Assembly (NCBI GenBank): GCA_035627375.1
Contig: DASPLX010000043.1
Coordinates: 124,001-188,000, forward strand
DNA from: DASPLX01 sp035627375
GTDB taxonomy: Bacteria; Pseudomonadota; Gammaproteobacteria; Burkholderiales; Burkholderiaceae_D
Reading direction: 5' to 3'
DNA: 64,000 bases
A program made the translations under genes and the position numbers. Position 1 is the first letter of the stretch. Every line of letters begins with the position of its first letter. Below the pieces are notes generated by a model. That model did no database searches. It was given only the letters and a program-made list of their open reading frames with translations, and had not been told where the DNA came from. This document shows, piece by piece, positions 50,002 through 58,462 of the stretch.

Positions 50002-50822
50002 AAGCGCCGATAGATGCGTTCCTTCGGCAGGAACTCGCTATAGGCGGATGCGTGGCTCATGAAGCGCAATGTTTCCTTGGCTCCAAGCCCGAGGAAGCCG
50101 CGGTGGATGAGCGAGTCGGTAAACAACCCGACGGCGCGGTCCTGCAAGGGGCGATCGAAATAGATCAGCACATTGCGACACGATACCAGATGGACTTCCG
50201 AAAAGACGCTGTCGGTGGCCAGGCTGTGATCGGCGAACACGAGATGACGGCCGAGTTCGCGGTCGAACAGGACGCGGCTGTGATCGGCCGTGAAATAATC
50301 CGACAGCGATCTCGTGCCGCCGGCTTCGAGGTAATTGGCGCTGAATTGCGCGACGCGTTCGATTTCATAGATGCCGGCCTCGCCTTTCTTGAGCGCTTCC
50401 GGATTGATGTCGGTGGCGTAGATGATGGTGCGGTCAAGCAGATCTTCTTCGGCCAGCATGATCGCCATCGACCAGGCCTCTTCGCCGCTGCTGCAGCCCG
50501 CCACCCAGATCTTGAGCGAAGGATAGGTGCGCAACACCGGCACGACATGCTCGCGCAATGCCCGGAAATAGGCGGGATCGCGGAACACTTCGCTGACTTG
50601 GACGGTGAAATATTGCAGCATTTGCGCGAATATCTCCGGTTCGTGCAGGATGCGGTCCTGCAGCTGCGACGCGGTCTTGCAGGCGAAGCGTTCCATCGCC
50701 TGCCGGACGCGCCGCCGCACCGACGCGATCGCGTAATGCCGGAAGTCGTGCTGATAGCGCAGATAGACGCCTTCGAGCAGCAGCTTCAGTTCGATATCGA
50801 AGTGCGGATCGGCTTTTGTCAT
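49998..50822 (-). CDS. cheR: CheR-type protein-glutamate methyltransferase
   Basis: A 274-residue S-adenosylmethionine-dependent methyltransferase. The N-terminal all-helical domain (FDIELKLLLEGVYLRYQHDFRHY, then SVRRRVRQAMER) precedes the catalytic domain with IWVAGCSSGEEAWSMAIML (SAM motif I), YATDINPEAL and VHLVSCRNVLIYFD. The gene overlaps both the hybrid kinase (4 bp) and cheB (4 bp), so three proteins are made as a unit. It lacks the C-terminal TPR found in some stand-alone CheR proteins. Confidence 0.92.
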   Translation of the reverse strand: MTKADPHFDIELKLLLEGVYLRYQHDFRHYAIASVRRRVRQAMERFACKTASQLQDRILHEPEIFAQMLQYFTVQVSEVFRDPAYFRALREHVVPVLRTYPSLKIWVAGCSSGEEAWSMAIMLAEEDLLDRTIIYATDINPEALKKGEAGIYEIERVAQFSANYLEAGGTRSLSDYFTADHSRVLFDRELGRHLVFADHSLATDSVFSEVHLVSCRNVLIYFDRPLQDRAVGLFTDSLIHRGFLGLGAKETLRFMSHASAYSEFLPKERIYRRL

Positions 50823-53800
50823 TTCGGCATCCAGATCCGGGTCAGCGAGACCAGCTTATCGATGTCGATCGGCTTGGCGATATAGTCGTTGGCGCCGGCT
50901 TCCAGGCAACTCTTGCGGTCGTCTGCCATGGCCTTGGCGGTCAGGGCGATGATCGGCAACCGGGCCAGTTCCGGCCGTTTGCGGATTTCGCGCGTCGCGG
51001 TCAATCCATCCATTTCCGGCATCATCAAGTCCATCAGCACCAGGTCGAAATCGCGGGCCGCCTTGCCGCCGTCCAGCTTGGCGAGCGCTTCCTTGCCGTT
51101 GCGGGCGATCTCGACCTCGGCGCCGAGCGGCTCGAAGACGCTGGTCAGCGCGAAGATGTTGCGCACGTCGTCTTCGACCAGGAGAATCTTGCGGTTTTCG
51201 AAGGCGGTGTCGCGTTGTTTGGCTTGCAGCAGGAGTTGCTGCTGTGCCGGCGGCAACGCACTTTCGACGCGATGCAGAAATAGCGTCACCTCGTCCAGCA
51301 GCCGCGCCGGCGACTTGGCGCTCTTGATGATGATCGATTGCGAATAGCGGCGCAGACGTTGTTCCTCGTCCCGGCTCAGGTTGCGCCCGGTATAGACGAT
51401 GACCGGCGGAAAGGCGTATTTGCCGCCGTCCGCCATCTTTTCCAGCAAGTCGTAGCCGGAGGCGTCGGGCAACATCAGATCCATGACGACGCAATCGAAC
51501 GTCGTTTGGGAAATATGCGTGAGCGCCTCGGCGACAGTGCCAGCCATGGTGATCTCGATATCGTCGGCCTTGAGCATCGCTTCCAGGCTTTCGCGCTGGG
51601 CCTGGTTGTCTTCCACGATCAGCAGCCGGCGCACGCGGTTCTGGAGCTTGTCTTCCAGCCGGCCGATGGCGGCGAACAACTCGTCGCGCGCCACCGGTTT
51701 CACCGCATAGCCGATCGCACCCAGTTCATAGGCCGCCTGGACCTGGTCGGAACTCGAGACCACGTGGATCGGGATATGCCGGGTAGAGGAGTCGCGTTTC
51801 AAGGTCTCCAGCACGCTCAGTCCCGACTGGTCCGGCAGGCCGATGTCGAGCAGGATGCCATGCGGGCGATATTCCCGCGCCAGCCGCACGGCTTCGGCGG
51901 CCGTGGTGGCATGAAGACAATCGAATTTCCGTTCATGCGCCAGATCGCGCAGCACGGCGGCGAAGCGCTGATCGTCTTCGATCAGCAGGATCAGCCGCTC
52001 GTATTGCCGGTGCCGGCGATCGTCCTCGACGGCGGCCGGCGCATCCTCGGTCTCTTGGACGTCGCCGGTAACCCGGCGCGGCGCTTGCCTGGGCGCGGGG
52101 CGCGGTGCGGGCGCGCGGGGAGGCGAGGGCGGCGACGGAGAGGAGTCGGCGGGTTGTTCCCGCTCGTGGCGCGGCGGCAGGCGCCGCAGCTCGACCGGAA
52201 TCTCGAGCGTGAAAACGCTGCCCTGACCGGGAGAGCTCTGCAGGCGGATCTCGCCGCCCAGCAAATGCGCCAGTTCGCGCGAGATCGACAGCCCCAGCCC
52301 GGTGCCGCCGTAGGTCCGGCTCGTCGTTCCGTCAGCCTGCCGGAACGCCTCGAATACGAAATCCTGTTGATGCTCGGGAATGCCGATCCCGGTATCGCGC
52401 ACGGCAAAAGCGATGCGGCCGGCGCCGGCCGGGAAGGCATGCACCGCGACTTCACCGCGTTGCGTGAACTTCAGCGCATTCGAGATCAGGTTCTTCATGA
52501 TTTGCTGCAAGCGGCCATTATCCGTGGTGAGCATCGGCGGCGCCCCGGGATCGGCCTCGACCGTGAAGGCGAGATTCTTTTCCCTGGCCAGCGGTTCGAA
52601 CAGCTGGCGCAGCGCATCCAGGATCGAGGCAAGCGAAACCTGTTCCGGCTCGACGTTCATGTGGCCGGCCTCGATCTTGGACAGGTCGAGAATGTCGTTG
52701 ATCAGCGCCAGCAGCGCCTTGTTCGACGATTGAATCGTCTTTGCATAGCGCACTTGTTCTTCGGTCAGCGTGTTGGTCTTGTTCTCGGCCAGGATCTGGG
52801 ACAGGATCAGCGAACTGTTGAGCGGGGTGCGCAATTCATGCGACATGTTTGCCAGGAATTCCGATTTGTACTGGTTGGCGCGCGCGAGCTCTTCGGCATT
52901 TTTTTCCAGATGCAGCTTGGAACGCAGCAATTCCGCCTTTTGATGTTCCAGCGTCTGCGATTGCTCCTCCAGTTGGGCGTTGTTCGCTTCGAGTTCCACC
53001 TGCTGGTTCTCCAGCCGCGCTTGCGATTCGCGCAGAACCCGGCTCTGCTCCTCGAGTTCCTCGTTCGTGACTCGCAATTCCTCGTGCTGGCTTTGCAATG
53101 CCTCGCTCTGCCTTTGCGTCTCTTCCAGCAACTCGTTCAGGTGCGCACGATCCTGCGCGGAGCGCAGCGCGATGCCGGCCGGTTCCGCGATCTGCGCCAG
53201 CAATTCGAGTTGGTCGGCGAATGATTGCCGCGTTCCGCAAAAGCCCAGTTCGATGATGCCGCATACTCGGTTGTCGGCCGTTATCGGAGAAATCAAGATG
53301 TGCTGCGGGCTGGTATGTCCCAACGAGGAATTGATTTCCAGGTAACCGGGTGGAATATCGCTCACCAACATCGGCCGTCCCTCGCGCGCCGCTTCGCCAG
53401 CGAGTCCTTGTCCTACGCCAAGCGGCGGTTCGGCGTCGATCGGACGATCGTATGCGTATGCGGCCAGAAGCAGCAGCCGATCGCCGTCCAGGCGGTACAG
53501 TTTTCCGACTTGGGCACCGACATAGGTCGCCAGTTCCTGCAGCAGGTTGTGGCCTAGCGTATGCACGTCCTGGTCGCCCGACATGCTTTTGCCGACCTCG
53601 ATCTTTCCGCGCTGCAGCCATAGTGCCTGGCGTGAATGAAGATTGTCGCGCACCACGCGTCCCACCAGGTGGGCGACGCCGAAGATCACGACGACGCCGA
53701 ACATGCGGTTGAGCGCCGAGGGAACATCGGCCGCTCCCTCCGGCGAAAGGAAATAGCCGGCGATGAGCGTGCCCGTACAGGCCGTGCCGACGACGTAGGA

Positions 53801-53977
53801 TGCTTCCGGGCGAGACTGGAAAATGCAGAGGGCGACCGGAATCACGTGGAGCATCCAGTCCGAGAACCCGAGAGGGGTGACGGTATCCGCGCCGAACACC
53901 ACCATGATCGCGGCGGCGATGATGGCGTATACCCTGAGATCCGTTTGCTTATTCAACACCATTGAACTGCTCTGCAA
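50819..53977 (-). CDS. Hybrid sensor histidine kinase with three receiver domains
   Basis: A 1052-residue protein. Four membrane segments (about residues 15-110) precede a GAF domain (130-275) and a long Glu/Gln-rich coiled coil (275-370). Then come the HisKA domain with H in FLANMSHELRTPLN (about residue 382), the HATPase domain with NLISNALKFT, DTGIGIP and GTGLGLSISREL, and a Pro/Ala/Arg linker (610-655). Three receivers follow at about 665-780, 790-910 and 935-1050, with acceptor aspartates in ILLDIGLPD, CVVMDLMLPD and LVLMDLMMPE. Met6 (53962) is an alternative start. It is the first gene of the hybrid kinase-cheR-cheB operon. The multi-receiver tail suggests an internal phosphorelay. Confidence 0.92.
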   Translation of the reverse strand: MQSSSMVLNKQTDLRVYAIIAAAIMVVFGADTVTPLGFSDWMLHVIPVALCIFQSRPEASYVVGTACTGTLIAGYFLSPEGAADVPSALNRMFGVVVIFGVAHLVGRVVRDNLHSRQALWLQRGKIEVGKSMSGDQDVHTLGHNLLQELATYVGAQVGKLYRLDGDRLLLLAAYAYDRPIDAEPPLGVGQGLAGEAAREGRPMLVSDIPPGYLEINSSLGHTSPQHILISPITADNRVCGIIELGFCGTRQSFADQLELLAQIAEPAGIALRSAQDRAHLNELLEETQRQSEALQSQHEELRVTNEELEEQSRVLRESQARLENQQVELEANNAQLEEQSQTLEHQKAELLRSKLHLEKNAEELARANQYKSEFLANMSHELRTPLNSSLILSQILAENKTNTLTEEQVRYAKTIQSSNKALLALINDILDLSKIEAGHMNVEPEQVSLASILDALRQLFEPLAREKNLAFTVEADPGAPPMLTTDNGRLQQIMKNLISNALKFTQRGEVAVHAFPAGAGRIAFAVRDTGIGIPEHQQDFVFEAFRQADGTTSRTYGGTGLGLSISRELAHLLGGEIRLQSSPGQGSVFTLEIPVELRRLPPRHEREQPADSSPSPPSPPRAPAPRPAPRQAPRRVTGDVQETEDAPAAVEDDRRHRQYERLILLIEDDQRFAAVLRDLAHERKFDCLHATTAAEAVRLAREYRPHGILLDIGLPDQSGLSVLETLKRDSSTRHIPIHVVSSSDQVQAAYELGAIGYAVKPVARDELFAAIGRLEDKLQNRVRRLLIVEDNQAQRESLEAMLKADDIEITMAGTVAEALTHISQTTFDCVVMDLMLPDASGYDLLEKMADGGKYAFPPVIVYTGRNLSRDEEQRLRRYSQSIIIKSAKSPARLLDEVTLFLHRVESALPPAQQQLLLQAKQRDTAFENRKILLVEDDVRNIFALTSVFEPLGAEVEIARNGKEALAKLDGGKAARDFDLVLMDLMMPEMDGLTATREIRKRPELARLPIIALTAKAMADDRKSCLEAGANDYIAKPIDIDKLVSLTRIWMPK

Positions 53978-54462
53978 TGAATGAGAATCGGGGATATCCG
54001 TCGAATGTCCTCAAGCTGCCGTCCGGAGAAGCACGGGATGAGAGGATTCATCCGACCAAGCATAGCGCAGCAGATTCGGGGGCTCGCCAAGTAAACGTTT
54101 GCGGCTAGAACTATCGCAAAGCCGGACACCGACAGCGGCAGGCCGGAATCGGGAAACGGATGACGCGCGAATTCGCCTGGAAGGGCCGCCAAGGGGACTT
54201 GCATCGAAACGCCGATTCGTTGAGAATCATCAACTTCTGTGCAAAAGAATGTGCAACTTGCTTGTGATGTTTCGCAGGGGCGTGCACAATCTCCAGCCGC
54301 AGGAACCAGGCAGTACCAGGAGTCGAACCCGCCACTTCCCAGTTTTCATGCGCGATTATCTTGATTCATCGACATCGTGCATGTTCCCAGCCGGTTGTTC
54401 CCCAGGTAATCTCCGTTCATCGGATGCGTTTTGCGCGCGTTCGTTCGCTTTACACTAACTTG
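53978..54462. other. Divergent intergenic region between the hybrid kinase and a response regulator gene
   Basis: About 485 bp separating two divergent signalling genes. No convincing protein frame, repeat or intrinsic terminator was seen. A GGTTCGA-like motif on the minus strand near 54318-54330 resembles a tRNA T-arm, but the stem does not pair and no acceptor stem or anticodon arm is present. Promoters for both genes should lie here. Confidence 0.5.
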
Positions 54463-54819
54463 ATGACAGCTACATCGTTCCAGATTCTTGTCGTCGAAGA
54501 TAATGAGGATTCCCGAGAGTTGCTTGGGGAAATGCTGCGCGTTCTCGGCCACGAAGCCTATTGCGTGCCGACGGCCGAAGCGGCGATCGGATCCTTCGGC
54601 GAGCGGCGCTTCGATGTCTTGCTCGCGGATATCAATTTGCCCGGGATGTCGGGCATCGCATTGGCCGAGCGGCTGACGGCGCGGGCACCGGGCCTGAAAA
54701 TCATTTTCGCCTCGGGTTACGGCTACCTCATCGCCGACCGGACCAGCTTCGATTTCATCCTGCTCCCCAAACCTTACACCCTCGACCAGCTCAGGCATGC
54801 GCTCGATACGGTGTGCTAG
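54463..54819 (+). CDS. Single-domain response regulator
   Basis: A 118-residue CheY-like receiver with no output domain. The acidic pocket is VEDNED, the acceptor D56 is in VLLADINLPGMSG, the switch Ser in IFASGYG and the lysine in LPKPYTLDQL. Its position divergent from the CheB-CheR-hybrid kinase operon suggests it takes part in that phosphorelay. The ATG at 54463 gives a standard receiver start; the upstream open frame is not conserved-looking. An output through protein-protein contact is likely, but the target is unknown. Confidence 0.85.
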   Translation: MTATSFQILVVEDNEDSRELLGEMLRVLGHEAYCVPTAEAAIGSFGERRFDVLLADINLPGMSGIALAERLTARAPGLKIIFASGYGYLIADRTSFDFILLPKPYTLDQLRHALDTVC

Positions 54820-54972
54820 TTTTTCACCGCAACGATAGCGGACGATCCGAATCGGGCCGCGGCAACAGCAAGGGAACGGCAAAAGAATGGCAAGAAACGC
54901 CTCTTCCCCGTACCGGCCAAACGGACAGGATGCGGGGGGATTTTTCCGCGTCGCGAGCCGCGATCCGGCTGG

Positions 54973-54978
54973 TATAAT
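54973..54978 (+). promoter_or_regulatory. Probable -10 element of the heavy-metal efflux operon
   Basis: A perfect TATAAT in GGTATAATCC lies 19 bp before the first gene of the efflux operon, in otherwise GC-rich DNA. No good -35 hexamer stands 17 bp upstream, which would fit an activator-dependent (metal-responsive) promoter. Confidence 0.5.
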
Positions 54979-54996
54979 CCGCCCACCATTTGTCCG

Positions 54997-55365
54997 ATGC
55001 GATTTTTCATGCGCCGTTTCCTTTGTATTCTGCTGCTGGTGCTTGCTCCGTTGCATGGCTTCGCCATGCAAAGCGGCTGGTATGCCGAGGGAAACGCCTT
55101 CGATCTTGCCCATGAGATCGACCACTTGACGGGGGCGACGCATCATCATGGCGACGACCATGGCGACGTGCATTACGACGATTCGAGCGATTCCGCCAAA
55201 CATTTCGCCGAACATTCCGCCTCCAACCAGTGCGCCGCCTTGCCGTCGGCGATGATGCCGCCGTTCGCGGTCGCGGCTTCCAGGGCGACTATTCCCGAGC
55301 CGCAGCATTACATTCCCGATCCTTTCCCCGAACGCTTGCAGCGTCCTCCTTCTTTCGCCGGCTGA
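54997..55365 (+). CDS. CzcI/CopL-like small histidine-rich periplasmic protein
   Basis: A 122-residue exported protein. It has a signal peptide (MRRFLCILLLVLAPLHGFA), then a His/Asp-rich metal-binding stretch around residues 38-72 (IDHLTGATHHHGDDHGDVHYDD) and a Pro-rich tail. Proteins of this shape, such as CzcI, stand at the head of czcCBA operons and modulate metal response. The genes for a CzcC-, CzcB- and CzcA-like pump follow on the same strand, and a TATAAT lies 19 bp upstream. The metal bound is not predictable from sequence. Confidence 0.75.
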   Translation: MRFFMRRFLCILLLVLAPLHGFAMQSGWYAEGNAFDLAHEIDHLTGATHHHGDDHGDVHYDDSSDSAKHFAEHSASNQCAALPSAMMPPFAVAASRATIPEPQHYIPDPFPERLQRPPSFAG

Positions 55366-55537
55366 TCCGCCGAGGTTGTTTCCGCATTTCCTTTCCCGCT
55401 TGTAGCGAACGGCAGCCGTTCGTGCATGAGCGGGCATGCCTGATCGGCCTTGCCCGGCCAACCGCGCGCGGTCGGCCGGGCATATGGTGCGGAATATCTT
55501 CGGCCTGGCTTTCCGAGTCCGAATGAAGAGAGATTGC

Positions 55538-56788
55538 ATGCCTATGTATTTACCGATTCGAACCGCCGTCCTGGCGGTGTCGCTCTTGGCCTTGGTCTGG
55601 ATGGCGCCCAAGGCGCTGGCGCAGGACATTCCGCGAGTCGTTCCTCTGACCGCGCAACCAGACTTGAAGTCCGCCGTCGACGCGGCATGGCGCAGATCGC
55701 CGCAAGCGCGGACGCTCGAAGCCGGACGCGAGGAAATGGCCGCCGGCCGCGAGGCGGCCCGCTCCTGGATCGCCGGGTCTCCGGCGCTCGGCCTGGTACA
55801 GCGCAGCGACCGCTGGAACGGCAGGGCCGGCGCCAGGGAATCCGAGATATCGCTATCGGCGCCGGTCTGGCTTCCGGGCCAGATGGCGACGCGCCGCATT
55901 CAGGCCGAGGCCGGCGCCGACGATCTGGAAGCCCGCATCGCCGCCGCCCGTCTTGCTATCGCCGGGGAAGTCCGCGAACGTTTGTGGGCCGTCGTCGCCG
56001 CCCGCGAAGCGCTGGCCGAGGCCGGCAACCGCCGGCAATATCTCGAGGCCATCGCGGAGGAGGTCCTGCGGCGGGTCGGGGCAGGAGATCTGGCCCGGAC
56101 CGACGGCATGCTGGCGCGACAGGAGGCCCTGGCCGCCAGGGCGGCCGCGCTCGATGCCGAGCAACGATTGCGGGAAGCCTTGTCGAGCTATACGGTGCTG
56201 ACCGGATTGCCCGACATTCCCGCAGCGGAGCCGGAACCGATCGCGCCTGCCATGACGGAACCGCATCCGCGCTTGCTGGCCGCGCGGGCGGCGCTGATGC
56301 ATGCCCGGGCGGCGCTGGACGTCGTCGACAGCACCCGTAGCGAACCGCCGACGCTAGGTGTCGCGCTACGGCGCGAACGAGACGGCGCGGCAGCGGCGGC
56401 GAGCTCCAGCGTGACCTTGTCGCTCGAGATTCCGATCGGCACCGCAGCGCGCAACCGCCCCCTCGAAACCGCGGCGCGTACGCGAGTCGAGTCCGCCAGC
56501 GCCGAGGCGGCCCAGGCCGAAGCGGCGTTGCAAGCCGAGATCGAACTCGCGCGGCAGCGCCTGGCGGCATCGCAAGCGGCGCTGGATGCCGCTTCCTCGC
56601 GCGCGACGCTGGCGCGCGATCACGCCCGCCTGATCGAAAGAGCCTTTCGCCTCGGCGAGCGCGGATTGGCCGACATGCTGCGCGCGCAAAGCCTCTTGCA
56701 TGAGGCCGAGGCCGCCGAACGGCAGCAACGCGCGGCGCTGGGACTGGCCCACGCCCGTCTCAATCAAGCTTTGGGAATCGCACCATGA
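55538..56788 (+). CDS. czcC: Heavy-metal efflux outer-membrane channel, CzcC-like
   Basis: A 416-residue TolC-like outer-membrane factor. The signal peptide is MYLPIRTAVLAVSLLALVWM...ALA. Long amphipathic Ala/Arg/Glu-rich helices follow (KSAVDAAWRRSPQARTLEA early, RLGERGLADMLRAQSLLHEAEAAE late), as in CzcC and CusC relatives. Of the three possible ATGs (55523, 55538, 55544), 55538 has AGAGAGA at the best distance. The stop overlaps the next gene start (ATGA). It forms the outer-membrane part of the RND pump encoded by the next genes. Confidence 0.86.
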   Translation: MPMYLPIRTAVLAVSLLALVWMAPKALAQDIPRVVPLTAQPDLKSAVDAAWRRSPQARTLEAGREEMAAGREAARSWIAGSPALGLVQRSDRWNGRAGARESEISLSAPVWLPGQMATRRIQAEAGADDLEARIAAARLAIAGEVRERLWAVVAAREALAEAGNRRQYLEAIAEEVLRRVGAGDLARTDGMLARQEALAARAAALDAEQRLREALSSYTVLTGLPDIPAAEPEPIAPAMTEPHPRLLAARAALMHARAALDVVDSTRSEPPTLGVALRRERDGAAAAASSSVTLSLEIPIGTAARNRPLETAARTRVESASAEAAQAEAALQAEIELARQRLAASQAALDAASSRATLARDHARLIERAFRLGERGLADMLRAQSLLHEAEAAERQQRAALGLAHARLNQALGIAP

Positions 56789-57345
56789 AACCGATCACCT
56801 GCATTCTGTTTTACCTGCTGACGATGTCCGCCGCGCTGGCGCATGGCCCCGACGGCGATCATGCGCATGGGGACGCCCCGACGACGCCCGTCCGGAGCGA
56901 CGGGCGGCCGCGCGTCGAAACGTTCACAGAAACCTATGAACTCGTCGGCGAGCTCCGCGAACAGGAATTCGCCTTCCTGATCGACCGTTACGAAACCAAC
57001 GAGCCGGTATTGGACGGCAAGGTGGAAGTGGAACTCGGCGGCCTCAAGGCGATCGCCGGTTTCCGCGCCGATCATGGCGACTACGCCGTCGACGACCAGC
57101 GCCTGCTCAAGGTCCTGCGCCAATCCGGCAATCATGCGCTCGTGTTCACGGTCGCGGCAGGGGAGGAGAGCGATCTGCTCGAAGCCACGCTGCGGGTGGG
57201 CGAACGCGCCGACGGCAGCGCGCCGTCCGGCGATTTCTTGTCTGCCGCGCTCTGGTTCGCCGCCGGCATGCTGACCGTCGCCGCGCTCGCCGGCATCGCG
57301 TTCGGCAGGATCCGCCGCGGATTGACGATGAGGAGATCGCGATGA
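56785..57345 (+). CDS. Small exported accessory protein of the metal efflux operon
   Basis: A 186-residue protein. It has a signal peptide (TCILFYLLTMSAALA) followed by a His/Asp motif HGPDGDHAHGDAP. The periplasmic region (about 40-145) repeats the pattern LVGELREQEFAFLIDRYETNEPV and resembles a beta-sandwich; a single C-terminal membrane helix (148-170) and a basic tail follow. Proteins of this kind occur between czcC and czcB in several Burkholderiales operons and lack a firm name. It overlaps both neighbours by 4 bp. A role in metal delivery to the adaptor is a guess from the His motif. Confidence 0.7.
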   Translation: MKPITCILFYLLTMSAALAHGPDGDHAHGDAPTTPVRSDGRPRVETFTETYELVGELREQEFAFLIDRYETNEPVLDGKVEVELGGLKAIAGFRADHGDYAVDDQRLLKVLRQSGNHALVFTVAAGEESDLLEATLRVGERADGSAPSGDFLSAALWFAAGMLTVAALAGIAFGRIRRGLTMRRSR

Positions 57346-58454
57346 AAAACTTGCTCAACGCAATCGTGTGCGCGGCCGCGCTGACGGCGGCAAGCGCTGT
57401 CGCCGGTCCCGGCGCCCATGGCCCGAACGGCGAACATCTCGATACGCCGGCGCCCGCGACCGCCGCCGGACTGGCGCGCCTGCCCGACGGCAGCGTCAAC
57501 GTTCCCAAGCTCGCCCAGCGCCGCATGGCGATCCGCACGCAACTGGCGCGCGAAGACGAGCATCCGCTGACCGTGGAGCTCAACGGCCGCGTCGGCATCG
57601 ATCCTAACGCCGGCGGGCGGGTGCAGGCGCCGTTCGCCGGCCGCATCGAACCGGGGCCGAAAGGTTTGCCGCTGGCCGGCCAGCGGGTCGAAAAAGGGCA
57701 GGTGCTGCTCCACGTGCGTCCCGTGGCCGGCGCGATCGAGCGCGCCAACCAGCAAGCGCAGCTCATCGAAATCCAGGCTGGCCGGCGCCTGGCAGAGCAA
57801 CGCGTCAAACGGCTCGAGGCGCTCGAAGGCACGGTTCCGCAAAAGGAGATCGATGCGGCACGGGCCGAAGCGGCGAGCCTGGCCGGCCGTGAAAAGGCGG
57901 TGGCCGCGAGCGTCGGCGGCAGCGAGGCGGTGACCGCGCCTGTTTCCGGCGTCATCGCGGCGGCGAACGCCGTGAACGGCCAGGTCGTCGAAGCGCGCGA
58001 CGTGCTGTTCGAGATCGTCGATCCGCGCCGGATGATGGTCGAGGCATGGACCTCGGATCCTGGGCTCGCGGACCGCATCGAGCGCGCCAGCCTGGCCGGC
58101 GCCGCCGGCGTCGAGCTGACGTTCCTCGGCGGCGCCCGCAGCCTGCGCGACGGCGCCTTGCCGATCCAGTTCCGGGCCTTGGGCGGCAAGGCGGCGCTTG
58201 CCGTCGGACAACCGGTCACCGTGCTCGCCCGGCTCGCCGAAAAGATCAAGGGCATCGCCTTGCCGGCGCAGGCGGTCGTACGCAGCCCAGCCAACGAGCC
58301 GATCGTATGGATCAAGTCGGGCGCCGAGCGTTTCGTCGCGCAGCCGGTCGAGGTCAAGCCGCTGGATGCCGGGACGGTCGTGGTGGTCAAGGGCCTGTCT
58401 GCCGATAACCGCGTCGTGGTGTCGGGGGCGGCGCTGATCAACCAGATCAGATAG
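57342..58454 (+). CDS. czcB: RND periplasmic adaptor, CzcB-like
   Basis: A 370-residue membrane fusion protein. The signal peptide ends near residue 23 and leads into GPGAHGPNGEHLDTP, a His-containing metal-binding segment seen in this subgroup. Lipoyl halves are around ELNGRVGIDPNAGGRVQAPFAGRIE and VTAPVSGVIAAANAVNGQVVEARD, with a short helical hairpin between them (residues 135-180). The beta-barrel and membrane-proximal domains follow. It overlaps the accessory gene by 4 bp and is 8 bp before the pump gene. It bridges the pump to the CzcC-like channel. Confidence 0.9.
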   Translation: MKNLLNAIVCAAALTAASAVAGPGAHGPNGEHLDTPAPATAAGLARLPDGSVNVPKLAQRRMAIRTQLAREDEHPLTVELNGRVGIDPNAGGRVQAPFAGRIEPGPKGLPLAGQRVEKGQVLLHVRPVAGAIERANQQAQLIEIQAGRRLAEQRVKRLEALEGTVPQKEIDAARAEAASLAGREKAVAASVGGSEAVTAPVSGVIAAANAVNGQVVEARDVLFEIVDPRRMMVEAWTSDPGLADRIERASLAGAAGVELTFLGGARSLRDGALPIQFRALGGKAALAVGQPVTVLARLAEKIKGIALPAQAVVRSPANEPIVWIKSGAERFVAQPVEVKPLDAGTVVVVKGLSADNRVVVSGAALINQIR

Positions 58455-58462
58455 GAACCGAC

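Noticed and set aside
54301..54345. tRNA-like sequence on the minus strand (GGGTTCGACTCC, like a T-arm)
   Set aside because: The bases around the loop do not form a 5-bp T stem, and no acceptor stem, D-arm, anticodon arm or CCA-adjacent end can be drawn.
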